From the NCBI RefSeq assembly GCF_036785885.1, contig NC_092310.1, positions 1,488,001 to 1,552,000 of the forward strand: a DNA stretch of 64,000 nucleotides, given 5' to 3'. Made by a program: the position numbers and the translations under genes. This document shows positions 23,875-34,612 of this stretch, in pieces (positions within the stretch are counted from its first letter, which is position 1; each line of letters begins with the position of its first letter). Source of the stretch: Coffea arabica. Taxonomy: Eukaryota; Streptophyta; Magnoliopsida; Gentianales; Rubiaceae. Below the pieces are notes generated by a model that worked only from the letters and a program-made list of their open reading frames with translations, did no database searches and was not told the DNA's origin.

Positions 23875-25357
23875 TCATATATATATATATATATATATAT
23901 AATAAAGTCGTATTCTCATCCTTATCCTTTTAGTTTATTTTTTGCCTACGTGACTTATTGACATAGCAAGTAGGTGCAACGCGCTTTATGGGTTAACCCC
24001 CCGATAACCTACGCTATTCTATCCCTTTTTTTCTCTTGACTTTACAATTCTAAATAATCCTTCCATAATTATCTCTTCCATTCTCTCACCTTTTTTTGCC
24101 TTAACCCCAATTGTCATGCCTAAATTTCATGGGGATTAGTATAAATAATTTGAATTATGTTTTTAACTCTCTCTAATCGTCAACTCAAAAGTTCGAAATA
24201 TCAATTCAAATATTAGATTATCTTTATCAGATTATCGCTATCGAAGATGCTCTACAAGCAGTGCAGATGTTTACACTTTTTCACAATGTTTTTTGAAAGT
24301 TTTTTTTTTTTTTACTTCAATGCAAGGATCGGATTTGGAACTTCGTTTTTATTCCCTTCAACGCAAGGACCGCATTTGGACTTTGTTTATGCTCGCTGTA
24401 TGTGGTCTGTAATTTCCTACACCTTCTTTATAGCTAGGTCATTGAATTTGAATTTTCTAAGTCTTCAAAAGTTACCGTTTGGTTTTTATTTCTAGCAAGG
24501 TTTTTGTAATTAATTTGTTATTTCAATTTATGGATTCACTCTTCAATTCAAGTAGAACACATATTGCTTTTTTGGTTAGTGATTTAAAAATGACCTTTTG
24601 AACTATGTGTTTTCACACGATTTTTTAATTGTCTTTGACAATTTATTAATTGTCTTCAACAACGTATTAATTTTTTTTTTCTAGGTGTCTGGGGTTAAAA
24701 AAATTTTGTGTAGTTTTCAATGTTTTCTTTTAGACTTTGGTAGAAAGCTTCTAAAGAACAAGAAGGTGTCACTGTTTACATAAATGGCTAGGCATCAAGT
24801 TCATTGTCATACAGCAGTTCACGTCATGCAATATACATCAGACTATTTAGATTTTTTATGTTTTTGACTTAATAGCAAAGTACATCTTATGTTTTCGTTT
24901 TGGTTTCTATTAGCCATGAACAGATTTAGAAGGTTGTCTGTTCCTATGACTTGATTGATTCTGAATTCTTATCTTTTATTAATATTTCATTCGGTTTCTT
25001 TTCTTTTCACATTAACCTTTAAGCCATTTTTATTAAGTACCAAAATTGATGTTTTGGTAACGGGTTGGCCATTCTTTTGTTTACCGAAGATTAGCCAAGA
25101 TTTGATCTTCCCTATTTTCAAGTTTTTGAATGTCATCATATTGTCGATTTTTTTTTTTTTTGCATTTTTGAAATATTAATTACAGAATTAGATGTTTAAA
25201 TTTACATTATAAGACTATTTTTGAATAACAATGTATTTAAGAAAGGTTATAATAGATTATACAACAAGTTTGTATTTTATGCAAATATTTTTATGAACTA
25301 CACTAAATAATTTATTATTTTTAGATAATTCCCATTCAATGAATGGGTACAAACTAG
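23875..25357 (+). mobile_element. Possible non-autonomous Helitron
   Basis: The right end is convincing: a perfect hairpin CCCATTC-AAT-GAATGGG (25331-25347) followed by TACAAACTAG|T at 25348-25358. The left end is a guess: A|TCATATATATAT at 23875, directly before a long AT run and an AATAAAGTCG phrase. No transposition ORF lies inside, and short ORFs (24247-24495, 24955-25179) show no domain. Confidence 0.45.
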
Positions 25358-26010
25358 TTCTCTTATAGAGACAAGGTTTTTATTCTCTTTTTTTTTTGAT
25401 TTGACAAAATAGGTAGTCACACCCGCTGCATATGACACAAACAACTTCCTACGATACAAATATACCTACCAAAGAGACCATTAAAATTGAGATAAGGTTT
25501 ATATTTTCTTTTTTTTTTTTCTTATTTATACTTCTTACAGCTTCACTCCACATATTATATAGGAAATGCAATCATCCAAGCACTAAACCAACCTTAGATC
25601 AGATCACTCCATATCAGCCCAAGTACTGGTACTTAGCTGCTGAGACTCTAGTCACATCTTGGGCCCAAAATGTGACATTGTGATATCAGAATGAATCTCG
25701 TGTAGTTTCTGCATGAGTGATACTAGGTCAATGGTATTGGATCAGACTACATAAAGAAGTGGAGGAACTAAGTCTTGTGCAGCGCTAAGTGCTTTGTTGA
25801 CCTAAGGATAGAAGCCATCTCTAAAACTCATATGATCTACCTCTAGAATCTGACACAACTGAGTGGACAATCCGGCTGCAAAACATAAAAAGGAGGGGTG
25901 AATGTTATACTGCATCTCACAGCGGAAATATAAAGTGCTATAGACCTCTACTTGAGTAGAGTATGAGCACTCAAGTCCAACTTGAATATCTATTTTGGAC
26001 TAGCGAGAAT
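25358..26010 (-). repeat. Tandem repeat-element ends reading TGTCAC...
   Basis: On the minus strand a sequence starting TGTCACATTTTGGGCCCAAG at 25678 is paralleled by one starting TGTCACGCTCCGGAC at about 26690. Both continue with an AGAGTCTCA(A/G)CAGC(C/T)AAG phrase. They are direct repeats about 0.4 kb apart once the inserted element at 26011-26610 is discounted. The TGTCACGC(T/C)CCGGAC opening is common in plant retroelement-derived repeats. I cannot classify it further, and no gene is seen. Confidence 0.35.
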
Positions 26011-26610
26011 CTATGTTTTCAGAACCGGACCGGATAGTGACTCGGCCGAGGTCAGGGATCAGGGGTCAATGGGTTCGACCGGGGGTCGATAGGGGGTCGA
26101 ACCGGATGACATCATAAATAAAAATTATTTAAAAATTAAAATATTATATATATAATATCTAATAATATATTGATATTAATAAAGGTATATTCATATATAT
26201 TTGATGTTTCAAATATATTTAACAAGAAAATATAAAGAAATTAGAACAATCAAGTAGCAATTTATATTATTTAATAAATATTAACAAGTTTAGAATTAAA
26301 ATTATGAATTTAATTGAAAAATAACATCAAATTTTAGGACAATATTTATAAAGTATCAAATATTTGAGGTATATCAATAAGTTTTAACAATTTAGGGGGT
26401 CAAAACATAATATTAAAAAGTTTGAATTTTTTTTAAAAAAAATTACTGTTGAACCGGAAAAACCGATTTTTTCCCGGTCAAACCCGATTTTTGACCGGCT
26501 TTGACCGAGTTTTAAATTTCCGGTTTTTTAATATGACTCGGACTGGCTACCTGGCCGGTTCCCGGTTCAATCGGTTCGACCGCCGGTCCGGTCCGAGTTT
26601 TAAAACAGAG
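26011..26610. mobile_element. hAT-like foldback element with GC-rich ends
   Basis: The left end CTATGTTTTCAGAACCGGAC and the inverted right end CTCTGTTTTAAAACTCGGAC pair well. GCGAGAAT is duplicated exactly at 26003-26010 and 26611-26618, an 8-bp target duplication typical of hAT elements. The termini are strongly GC-rich (repeated CCGGT and TCGACC phrases) around an AT-rich core. No transposase ORF is present. Confidence 0.8.
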
Positions 26611-26618
26611 GCGAGAAT

Positions 26619-27020
26619 AGAGCTCAAATAGTTGAACTTGGCTGTTGAGACTCTTGTTGCGTCTTGGGTCTGCGAGTCCGGAGCGTGACATGTACACTAT
26701 CCTTCCCCGATCAGTGATTTTTTGGAATTTAAAAATTGCAATTTAAATTTTTAAGGAGACATATAGTCATATGTAAGGAGGCATAAATGTTTCGATGAGT
26801 TGGCTTGGGATAAATCGACAAATGTGACCCAGTAATTCAAAATAAGTCACTCATTAAGAGTGGATGGAGATGCATGAAAATTACTTTTTCCGAAGGAAAA
26901 GTTTGGGAATCCCATTTTGAAACAAAAAAAAAAAGGTAAAAACATGACATTAAGGAAAAAGCATATATTTAGCCCGTCTAGCTAGAATGAGAAGACTGAT
27001 GATTTAGCTGCCCTCAGAAT
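26619..27020. other. Intergenic, nothing recognised
   Basis: Apart from the TGTCACG repeat end near 26690 I see no gene or element here. Confidence 0.5.
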
Positions 27021-27864
27021 CTTCATTAGTGCTGCACTTCGTCCATGATAGAGGAGATGTTCTCAAAGATTTGGCAACAGTTTGCATTATTGTTCGAGAC
27101 ATAAAGAGCTTAATTCTGATATTTTTGAATTTTGCTTCAATAGTCAGTACTCTTTCCTATAATTTTCAAGTAAGTTACTGCAGAAGTAAAGACCTGGAAT
27201 CAGCTGGTCGGTGATTTTCTTGCCTTATTGTCTAAATTTTAACCAAGTCCTGTTGCAGTGGATGGTATTTCATTATTTGATGGATGCCCTCTTCATCTGG
27301 AGGGGGTTTATCCACACTCGGCTGTCAAAGCATTGTCTCAAAAATGGTCCCCTCTTTATGATGATACATGATATCATGAAGCAAAAAGCATGTGCCCTGA
27401 ATTCCTTTCAATCCTTGCTAACTTCTTGGCTTGGGCTGGTTACTAATTCCATCTTTAGAAGTTGGGGGTTCTCATTTCAGCAAATTGTGTTCTGAAGCAA
27501 CAGACATGGAGAAAGCGTTCTATTTGCTTTTCTACATTGTGCACATATCTTTTGCTTGAGGTTCCTCTATTGTTTCAGCCTTGTATGAGCTTCTGTTTGT
27601 GGTTTTAGTTTATTTTTCTGAACGTCTTTTTTTGGTTATGATGAATTTGTATCGATGTGTTTATCTGTTTCATGGAATTTACAGCTAGGAGTCTTATTTT
27701 CCTGCTCAGCTGGTGTCCTCCTCCTTGTTCCATCAGTCTTGATCCTCTCAATCAAGAAGCAATAGTATCCTTCGATTTGAATAAGTAATTTGGCACATCA
27801 AACCTGTTCGGGTTGATCTAGTCAAGTAATTACAGGCTTTACAGCACACAATCATATCGGATGT
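27021..27864 (+). pseudogene. Decayed gene-like fragment of unknown family
   Basis: Two exon-like pieces can be read. One at about 27025-27168 encodes HDRGDVLKDLATVCIIVRDI followed by a possible donor GTAAGT at 27169. A second from about 27259, preceded by TTGCAG, encodes VDGISLFDGCPLHLEGVYPH and SVKALSQKW-like text before stops interrupt it. The mixture of protein-like text and splice-like signals suggests an old gene fragment. I do not recognise the family. It is placed directly upstream of, and in the position of, the missing first half of F-box copy 4. Confidence 0.35.
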
Positions 27865-28736
27865 GCTTGGATTTAGTGTTGAAGAACTCGTAATTTTGTC
27901 ATGTTCTGAAATTCGAACATATGCAATAACTTGTCCCGGGATGTTTACATGTGAAACATTGGTTTATCTGCTACTGTTATATGATGTGGATTCCCAATTT
28001 AGTGTTTTTACCGAAGCTTAAAGTTCTGAGTATGTGTTTAAGGCAATTAGTTGATGATTCTGTTCAAATGCTTATTCGAGGTTGTCCTGTGCTTGGAAAC
28101 CTGTCATTACACATCCAGTGTTTGAATGAAGGGCATGAAGGTAGTAAACTTGAGCTTGATTTTCTAGCCCCTCAATCAATATGTTGCTTGTTCAACACTT
28201 GGGAGCAGAGTGTACGATACTTGTGGAGTCAAATAACCTAGAAAGTCTGGAGTATGATGATAGCCAAACACACTCTTGGGCATCAGGTGGTTATCAATGC
28301 CCGAAATCTTAGATCCTTTTCCTACTTTGCATCTGCTGTTGGAGTTTGCTTCTTTCAGAACCTTAACCCGTCTTCTTATCCTTAACCTTAACAATGAAGT
28401 ACCAAGTGATGATGCCATTGATCATCTTGTGAGGGTGCAAGGAGTGCAATCACTTTCTTTATGGCCACGCATTTTGGAGGTATTCTGTTTTCTTTTCTTT
28501 TCTTTTTTTTTTTGAAATTTACTTTTCTTTGCATTACACTTGCTAAGGAAGTTGCTTTGATACTTTCTAATTTGCATGAAGGCTCTCTATGGTTCCCAAT
28601 ATTTGCTGCCAAATTTTAGAAACTTGACCATCCAGGTGCTTTTATCTGCCTGCTTTTTTGGTAATATAGATGAAGTTCTTTGGTGGAAAATGCTGCCTAG
28701 CTTGTTTCAAAAGGCCCCTAACCTTGAAATGAGCGT
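27865..28736 (+). pseudogene. F-box/FBD/LRR gene copy 4, both ends missing
   Basis: Homology starts inside the LRR part of exon 1 (EELVILSCSEIRTYAITCPG) and continues through LPKLKVLSMCLRQLVDDSVQ, with frame breaks around 28150-28260. The exon ends in a normal ATTTTGGAG|GTATTC donor at 28479/28480. Exon 2 begins at 28582 after GCATGAAG and reads LYGSQYLLPNFRNLT before decaying near 28736. The F-box and the FBD exon are absent. This copy shows what the exon 1 end looked like before the indel seen in copy 5. Confidence 0.85.
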
Positions 28737-29019
28737 TTGTTTCAAATGGCGGCCGACTAATGAGCATTTCTCCCCCTATACTTTGTTGTAGTTGTGGTGG
28801 GAAGGAGGGGGGGGGGGGGGGGGGGAGATCCTGTTACAATGGATTGAATTAATGTTGTTTCTCTCTGTATGTGGTCTGCTCTCTGGGCATTGTCCTAAAG
28901 ATGTTATGCAAGTATCAGCAAGATGATGATGAACTGCTTTCATTTGGCTTTCTTGATGTGTTGATATCTTCTTTGCTATCTAGAGCTAAGTGAAGGTTTA
29001 ACTGCCTAGCTTGTGTGTT
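28737..29019. repeat. Post-copy-4 spacer with a 19-nt G run
   Basis: An uninterrupted run of 19 G occupies 28807-28825 on the plus strand. There is no gene. A run this long is prone to length variation and to sequencing or assembly error. Confidence 0.7.
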
Positions 29020-30060
29020 TATGTTCAGCAGAAGTCTTTCTGTATAATGATGTGTAGATTACGATTAGCTTCTTTTGTTGCTCCAGCTTTTGTTATGGTC
29101 TGTATGCATTAGCTTATTGTTCAGCAGAATCTTTATATGCTATTCATTAGTTTAGTTCGACACAATTTCAAGTTGAATGTGACAACAGCCTAATATGAGA
29201 CTGATACATCAAAAAGGGCTGAAATTAAGCATAACAGCTCGCACCCTAAATCTGAAAGCAAAAGGAAACAAAACTTGTCTACTTCTTGCTCTTCTCCTGC
29301 AACTTAATTAATTTTTTGGCAACATTTTTTTTGATGGAATTTTTGCTTTTTTACGCGCTTTTGTAGATTACAACTTACAATATGTAAGATAGTAGGAGCT
29401 AAGTTGAAAGGGTTACTTAAGTGGATATATTAGTTCTGTTTAACCAAAATTAAGCAATTGTGGATGTGTCAAGCATAGGATTAAGTAGTTTAAGGTACTT
29501 CAGCTCTAAAAAGCATTAAGTTTATATGCGTTCTGCCCCATGTATAATCAATCCAAAATCGCGCACAAGTTTAAATCTGTTTATAAAACCTAAACTAATT
29601 TTGTGTCTCGTAACAATCAGCTCAACTAATAAGAGATCTAAACTAGGACACAAATTGTAATTTATTAAGAAAAAAAAAAGAATTAAAGCAATGTCAAACA
29701 TCAAAAACTCATTGAAGCATGCCTGATTGCGCTAGTTCAGAATCTGAGTATAATCACAAACTTGCAAGAAGTCTGGTTGCATTTCAATATGATCTTTAAA
29801 TACAGATTGAGCTTGTGATGGAATTGTTTCTTGTACTTAAAGACTCAGGATAATGAAAGAATTGAGCTTAGCACACAAATTTTGACAGTGAGAATTATGT
29901 GATTAACAGAGGAAGGAACTTGGCTTGCATTGGATATGTTTTGCAAGCATCTAACGAGCTAATTATTAGTCTTTGTAATGCTGAAAAAAAATGTCTTTCA
30001 CCTATAGTCACCGAAGTTGTTTTTGTTGCAATCTGTTATGATTTTCAAACATTCAATGGA
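29020..30060 (+). repeat. Duplicated 3' flank, first copy
   Basis: This non-coding 1-kb block matches 32092-33220 in order and orientation (offset about 3.07 kb): TTATGTTCAGCAGAAGTCTTTC, AGGGTTACTTAAGTGGATAT, TAATAAGAGATCTAAACTAGG and CATTCAATG(G/A)ATA phrases. It shows that copies 4 and 5 belong to a tandemly duplicated unit of about 3.1 kb. Confidence 0.88.
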
Positions 30061-30189
30061 TACTAAAAAGAGTTAATAATATTCCCAAAAATTCCACAAC
30101 TATCTGAGTAAGCAACGGATACAACTGATCTGGCGCAAAGCCGAACGTGTTGACAGCTGCAAGTCTACTAGTCCTTTGTAAAATTGTTC

Positions 30190-30196
30190 TATAAAG
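30190..30196 (+). promoter_or_regulatory. Probable TATA box of F-box copy 5
   Basis: TATAAAG within TGTTCTATAAAGAGCTGAATG. It is conserved at the same place in the leader of copy 6 (35281-35287 region) and is about 235 bp upstream of the ATG, leaving a 5' UTR near 200 nt that equals the duplicated leader. Confidence 0.55.
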
Positions 30197-30426
30197 AGCT
30201 GAATGGAAGCTGCTGCCTCTCCTTCTGCAGTTGATTCCTGAACACTTTGGCTTCTCTGCAACTCACGGCACCTGAACTCGTTCCCCCAAAAATCCCAGGT
30301 CTCTTTTCCCCTCTTCTTGTTTTCCTTTTCCTTGTTTTACTGTTGCCTGCCCTTGTTGTTATGGCTTGAGTGTTTCTTAGCAAAAATCCTTTTCACTTTA
30401 TCAGCTCTATAATAATTTAGATAAAA
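30197..30426 (+). repeat. F-box leader, copy 4 (5' UTR of the 30.4-kb gene)
   Basis: Carries the ordered leader phrases GCTGCTGCCTCTCCTTCTG, CTGAACACTTTGGCTTCTC, CTGCCCTTGTTGTTATGG and TTATCAGCTCTATAATAATT. It contains a minimal upstream ORF, ATGGCTTGA, at 30361-30369, which the leader of copy 6 also has. Confidence 0.8.
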
Positions 30427-32073
30427 ATGGCAACAAATTCGATGAAAATCAAAAGCACCCCAAGCCCAGATGTTGATGATGTTGATAGGATCAGTGCCCT
30501 TCCCGAACCTCTTATCTGCAACATTTTATCGTTTCTCCCAACCAAAGAATCTGTAGCCACCTCAGTTCTATCCGGTAGGTGGAGATACCTTTTCGCTTCG
30601 GTTCCTGAATTTGATCTCACATTTGAACCAACTTTTGATCTTGAACCAGAAACAAGTGATGATGAGTCTCTTGATAGTTGGCGGCTCTTAAAGTTCTTGC
30701 GTCTGACCTTTAGCATACTTCAACTACGAGATCTGACTCCCATTAGAAAATTTAAATTCACCATCATTTGGGCATATGAAAATTTTCGGTCGACCATTGA
30801 CTTGCTAATATCTACTGCCCTTCTGTATGAAATTCAAGAACTTGAAATATGCGTGGAAGCTGAAAATGAACCATATGTAATCACTTGTCCTCGGATTTTC
30901 AAGCGTAAAAGCTTGGTTTATCTGCAACTATGGGTGCATGCGGATATCCCCAACTCTGTATTCTTACCAAACCTTAAGGTTCTCCGCATGTATTTAATGG
31001 GATTGGCTGATGATTCTGTTCAGAGGCTTATTCAAGGCTGCCCTATTCTTGAAGAACTAAGTTTACAATTGTATTCCAATCCTTTGGAGGAGGAGGATAC
31101 AAATGATACTAAAGTTGTAGTTGTTGAATTTTCCAGTCCTTCCATCAAGAAGCTGGAAATTCGACGGTGGGGAGGTGAGTATAAGATTGTTGTGGAGTCA
31201 AATATTCTTGAAAGTTTGCTTTATATTGCTTACAACTATGCTGGCCAGCATCAGGTCATCCTCAACGCCCCAAATCTTAAAGAATTCACCTATTGGGCGC
31301 CTGTGGCCGGAGTTAGCTTCATTGGAAACCTAGACTCTCTTGTTGCAGCTGGAATAGGAGTTGGGTGGCTTGATGATCAACTACAAATTCATGATGCTAT
31401 TGATCATCTTTACAGGGCCCAAAGAGTGAAATCACTATCTATCTGGAGGTTTTTTTTTTTTTTTTTTTATATGGCTTGTTTTCTGTTTTTTTTTTTTGTT
31501 AGGCGTTTGCATTTCATGACTCTTAAGTTGTTTTGGGTTTGCGTGAAGGTTCTCTATGGTTCGCAAGATTTCCTGCCAACTTTCAATAATCTGACCAGTT
31601 TGGAGCTTGGACTTGGCCACAATGGCCACAATGCTGGTGAAATTGATCATACCCTTGCTTGGAGAATACTACCTACCTTGTTTGAAAAGGCCCCTAACCT
31701 TGAAGTTCTTACTTTTACTCATGTAAGTCGTGATGCACTCTTTGATCACAAAAAATAATCGCATTAGGCTTTTCAGTTTTAACCTACTTTTAATGGACAG
31801 ATGATTTTGGACAACATCAGTGAAAGCAATGAACTTGAGAGTCTCTTTCTGGAGGCTCTTCCAGTATGCTTCGTCAAACAGCTGAAGAAGATCGAATTCA
31901 AAAATTTCAGCAATCAGGAATATGAATTCAAGCTGATTGAATATCTGTTGCAGCATGGAAAAGGTTTAAAGGATATGATTGTAGGTCAATTTTTAAGGCC
32001 TTCAGTTGGTGAAAGGATCTTGTCATTCAAGAGGAGCTCTGTGAACTGTAAACTCGTGTTACGGGAAGCTTAA
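30427..32073 (+). CDS. F-box/FBD/LRR protein, copy 5 (ORF kept only if intron 1 is retained)
   Basis: Would act as the substrate-binding subunit of an SCF ubiquitin ligase; the target is unknown. The N-terminal F-box (about residues 20-58) reads [19 protein letters not shown]...[11 protein letters not shown]. It is followed by LRR-like segments ([54 protein letters not shown]) and a C-terminal FBD region in the last exon ([29 protein letters not shown]). By comparison with the 45.0-kb gene the exons would be 30427-31448, 31549-31722 and 31801-32073. Here, however, exon 1 is 1022 nt, so canonical splicing of the 100-nt intron at GAG|GTTTTT shifts the frame. Reading through intron 1 stays open and in frame (30427-31722 plus 31801-32073, 522 residues) but inserts an F-rich stretch. 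The product is therefore uncertain: functional with retention, or a young pseudogene. Confidence 0.72.
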
Positions 32074-32091
32074 CTAGTATTCTAGCTCAAT

Positions 32092-33220
32092 TTATGTTCA
32101 GCAGAAGTCTTTCTGCTAATGATTCTGCATTACCATTAGCAGATTTTATTGCTCCAGGTTTTGTTGGTTTGAGATCCAAGTATTGCTATCTGACTTGTTA
32201 ACCTCCTATATAATGTTGTTTGCAAGACAGTTCTCGACTTTGTAAGATTTATTGTGAGAGATCTCATCTTCCTTTGTGCTGGGAAAAACTGGCTCTTATG
32301 CATTAGCTTAATGTTATGGTCCCCTAATCTTTATATGCTATTAATTGGTCAAGGATAGTTTGAAAACATTTCAAGTTGAATCATGAATGTGACTTCAGCC
32401 TAATATGACACTGATACATCATAGGGATTAAGTATAACAGCTTGATCTCATAAACTTGAATTCTTGCTCTTCTCTTGCAACTTGCTTATCTTTCTTTGGC
32501 AACATTTGTTTAATGGAATTGTTCTCTTTTCTACATGCTTTTATAGACTGCAACTTAAAATATGTAAGATGGTAGGAGTTAAGTTAAAAGGGTTACTTAA
32601 GTGGATATTTTAGTTCTGTTTAACCAAAATTAAGCAATTGTGAATGATCTAATTGGAGTGACAAGAATAGGGATGGAGTAATTTAAGGTACCTTAGCTCC
32701 AAAAAGCATAAGTTTATATGGGCTCTTCTTCAAGCATAATCAACCCAAAATCACGCAGAAGTTTAAATCTGTTTATGAAACCTAAACTAATTTTGTGCCT
32801 CATAACAATCGGCTCAACTAATAAGAGATCTAAACTAGGACACAATTAGTAATTTATTAAGAAAAAAATGAATTAAAACAATATCAAAACACCATAAACT
32901 CATGGAAGTACGCATGTTCAGAACTCAATATGATCACAAACTTACTAGAAATCTGTTTGCAACTCAATATGACCTTTAAATAAGCACACAGATTTAATGT
33001 GTGATGGGATTGTTTCTTGTAGTTAAAGACTCAGGATAATGAAAGAATTGAGCATAGCACACCAATTTTTATAGTGAGAATTATGTGATTAACAGAAGAA
33101 GGAACTTGGTTAGCATTGGGCATGTTTTACAAGCATCTAACAAGCTAATTTCAAGTCTTTGTGATGCTGAAACGATATCTTTCACATGTAATCATCCAAG
33201 TTGTTTAATTCAATGAATAA
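32092..33220 (+). repeat. Duplicated 3' flank, second copy
   Basis: Second copy of the non-coding block at 29020-30060. It ends at TTCAATGAATAATAAAAGAG, where the Helitron-like element B has been inserted. In the first copy the corresponding sequence runs on into the next promoter. Confidence 0.88.
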
Positions 33221-33492
33221 TAAAAGAGTTTATAATAATCATTTTCATTACTATATAAAAAGTACCATGAGTCTCGATACTTTGGAGTGTGTGTGTAAAC
33301 ATTTTTGTGATTTTATTTTTTGTTATTTCAATTATACCCTTATTAATTAATGATTGAAGTTTCACATTATACTCTTTTAATGTATTATGATGATTAAAAT
33401 TCATTATGTTGTATTTATTGATTTAGAAGACAATAATAGTTGATGATGTTAAGCAATAGAGATTGAGCAGAAATTGATCTTAGTTTTTTATT

Positions 33493-33846
33493 GGGTTAAA
33501 AACAAAAAAAAAAACCCTTTGTGGTATATCTAATATACAAAAAAGTCTCCCATAATTTCAAAACATACAAAACGACAACTCATGTTTTGAATTAAATTGT
33601 AAACTAACAGAATTCATTAAACTTGATAGAATCCGGTAAATTTAACGAAAAATTTAACAGAATTTGTTAAATTTAACAGAATCCGGTAAGTTTAACAGTC
33701 GAAACCATCATTTTCGTTAATTTCAACGAATCTTATTAGTTTACAATTTAGTTCAAAATATGAGGTGTTGTTTTGTATGTTTTGAAACCACGGGAGGCTT
33801 TTTCGTATATTAGTTATACCACATGGGGCTTTTTTGTTTTTAACCC
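33493..33846. mobile_element. Mutator-like foldback MITE, family 2
   Basis: 354 bp, starting GGGTTAAAAACAAAAAA and ending TTTTTTGTTTTTAACCC. Arms pair over most of their length (TTTCAAAACATACAAAAC versus GTTTTGTATGTTTTGAAA). TTTTTTATT is duplicated exactly at 33484-33492 and 33847-33855. The matching unoccupied sequence survives in element A as GACAAAATAAAAAACTAAG near 22918-22936. Confidence 0.92.
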
Positions 33847-34552
33847 TTTTTTATTTTGTCGAAAATACCAATCTCCCTAATAACCCTAATAATTAGATTT
33901 ATTGCAATTGAATAATAGCAATAATTGTAGTAATTAGGAAAACATTGTAACCTTAATTAAATTTGAATTATGAAGACAATAAACAAATTATAACACTCCA
34001 AACTAATGTGTTTTTTTGCATTCTATTTTCAATTTTTTATTTCAATTAAAAATTAATAATTAATCATAGCCTAATTAAATTTTTAAATCTTTGAAAATAT
34101 TACTATTGATACCAAAACAAGGCGCTCTTACTTGTCGTTTGTGCTTTAAGTTAGATTTTGCCCCAAAAAAAAATTAAAAGAAGACAAACCAAAAATAGAC
34201 AAACTCAATTACCGCTACCAATGAAATTTTAATTCTCAAAAAATGATATAGATAGACGGAAAAAATTTATACATGGTGAATTATTTATATTCCATTGTTA
34301 ACAGAAATAACATACAAAATAATTCAAAGAGTTCAATTTCAAAGAATATGCATCTCTTCACTTTTAAAAAATGGTGTATATAACTTCATATTGAAGAATT
34401 TCAAATTTAACTTATGTAACATGAAAACTAATAATGGTAAAGCATGCAACTAGTATTTATGCAAACAATCATTTTTATTTTATTTTATTTTTTCTGTTGC
34501 CCTTCTAACTCTCCCAAAACCTTTTTCATCCCTAACTATTATGCATAGGATT

Positions 34553-34612
34553 CGAATTCTGAACCAAAAAGTACTCTAAAAACCCTACCTTAACCACTGA
34601 GCCAACCCAGTG
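34553..34612 (-). repeat. tRNA-derived SINE remnant inside Helitron-like element B
   Basis: Minus-strand reading gives GGTTGGCTCAGTGGTTAAGG (A-box) and AGAATTCGAATCC (B-box), the counterpart of 22143-22225. Confidence 0.55.

Noticed and set aside
30417..30716. 99-codon minus-strand ORF
   Set aside because: Antisense shadow of the F-box exon. Similar shadows exist opposite the other copies.
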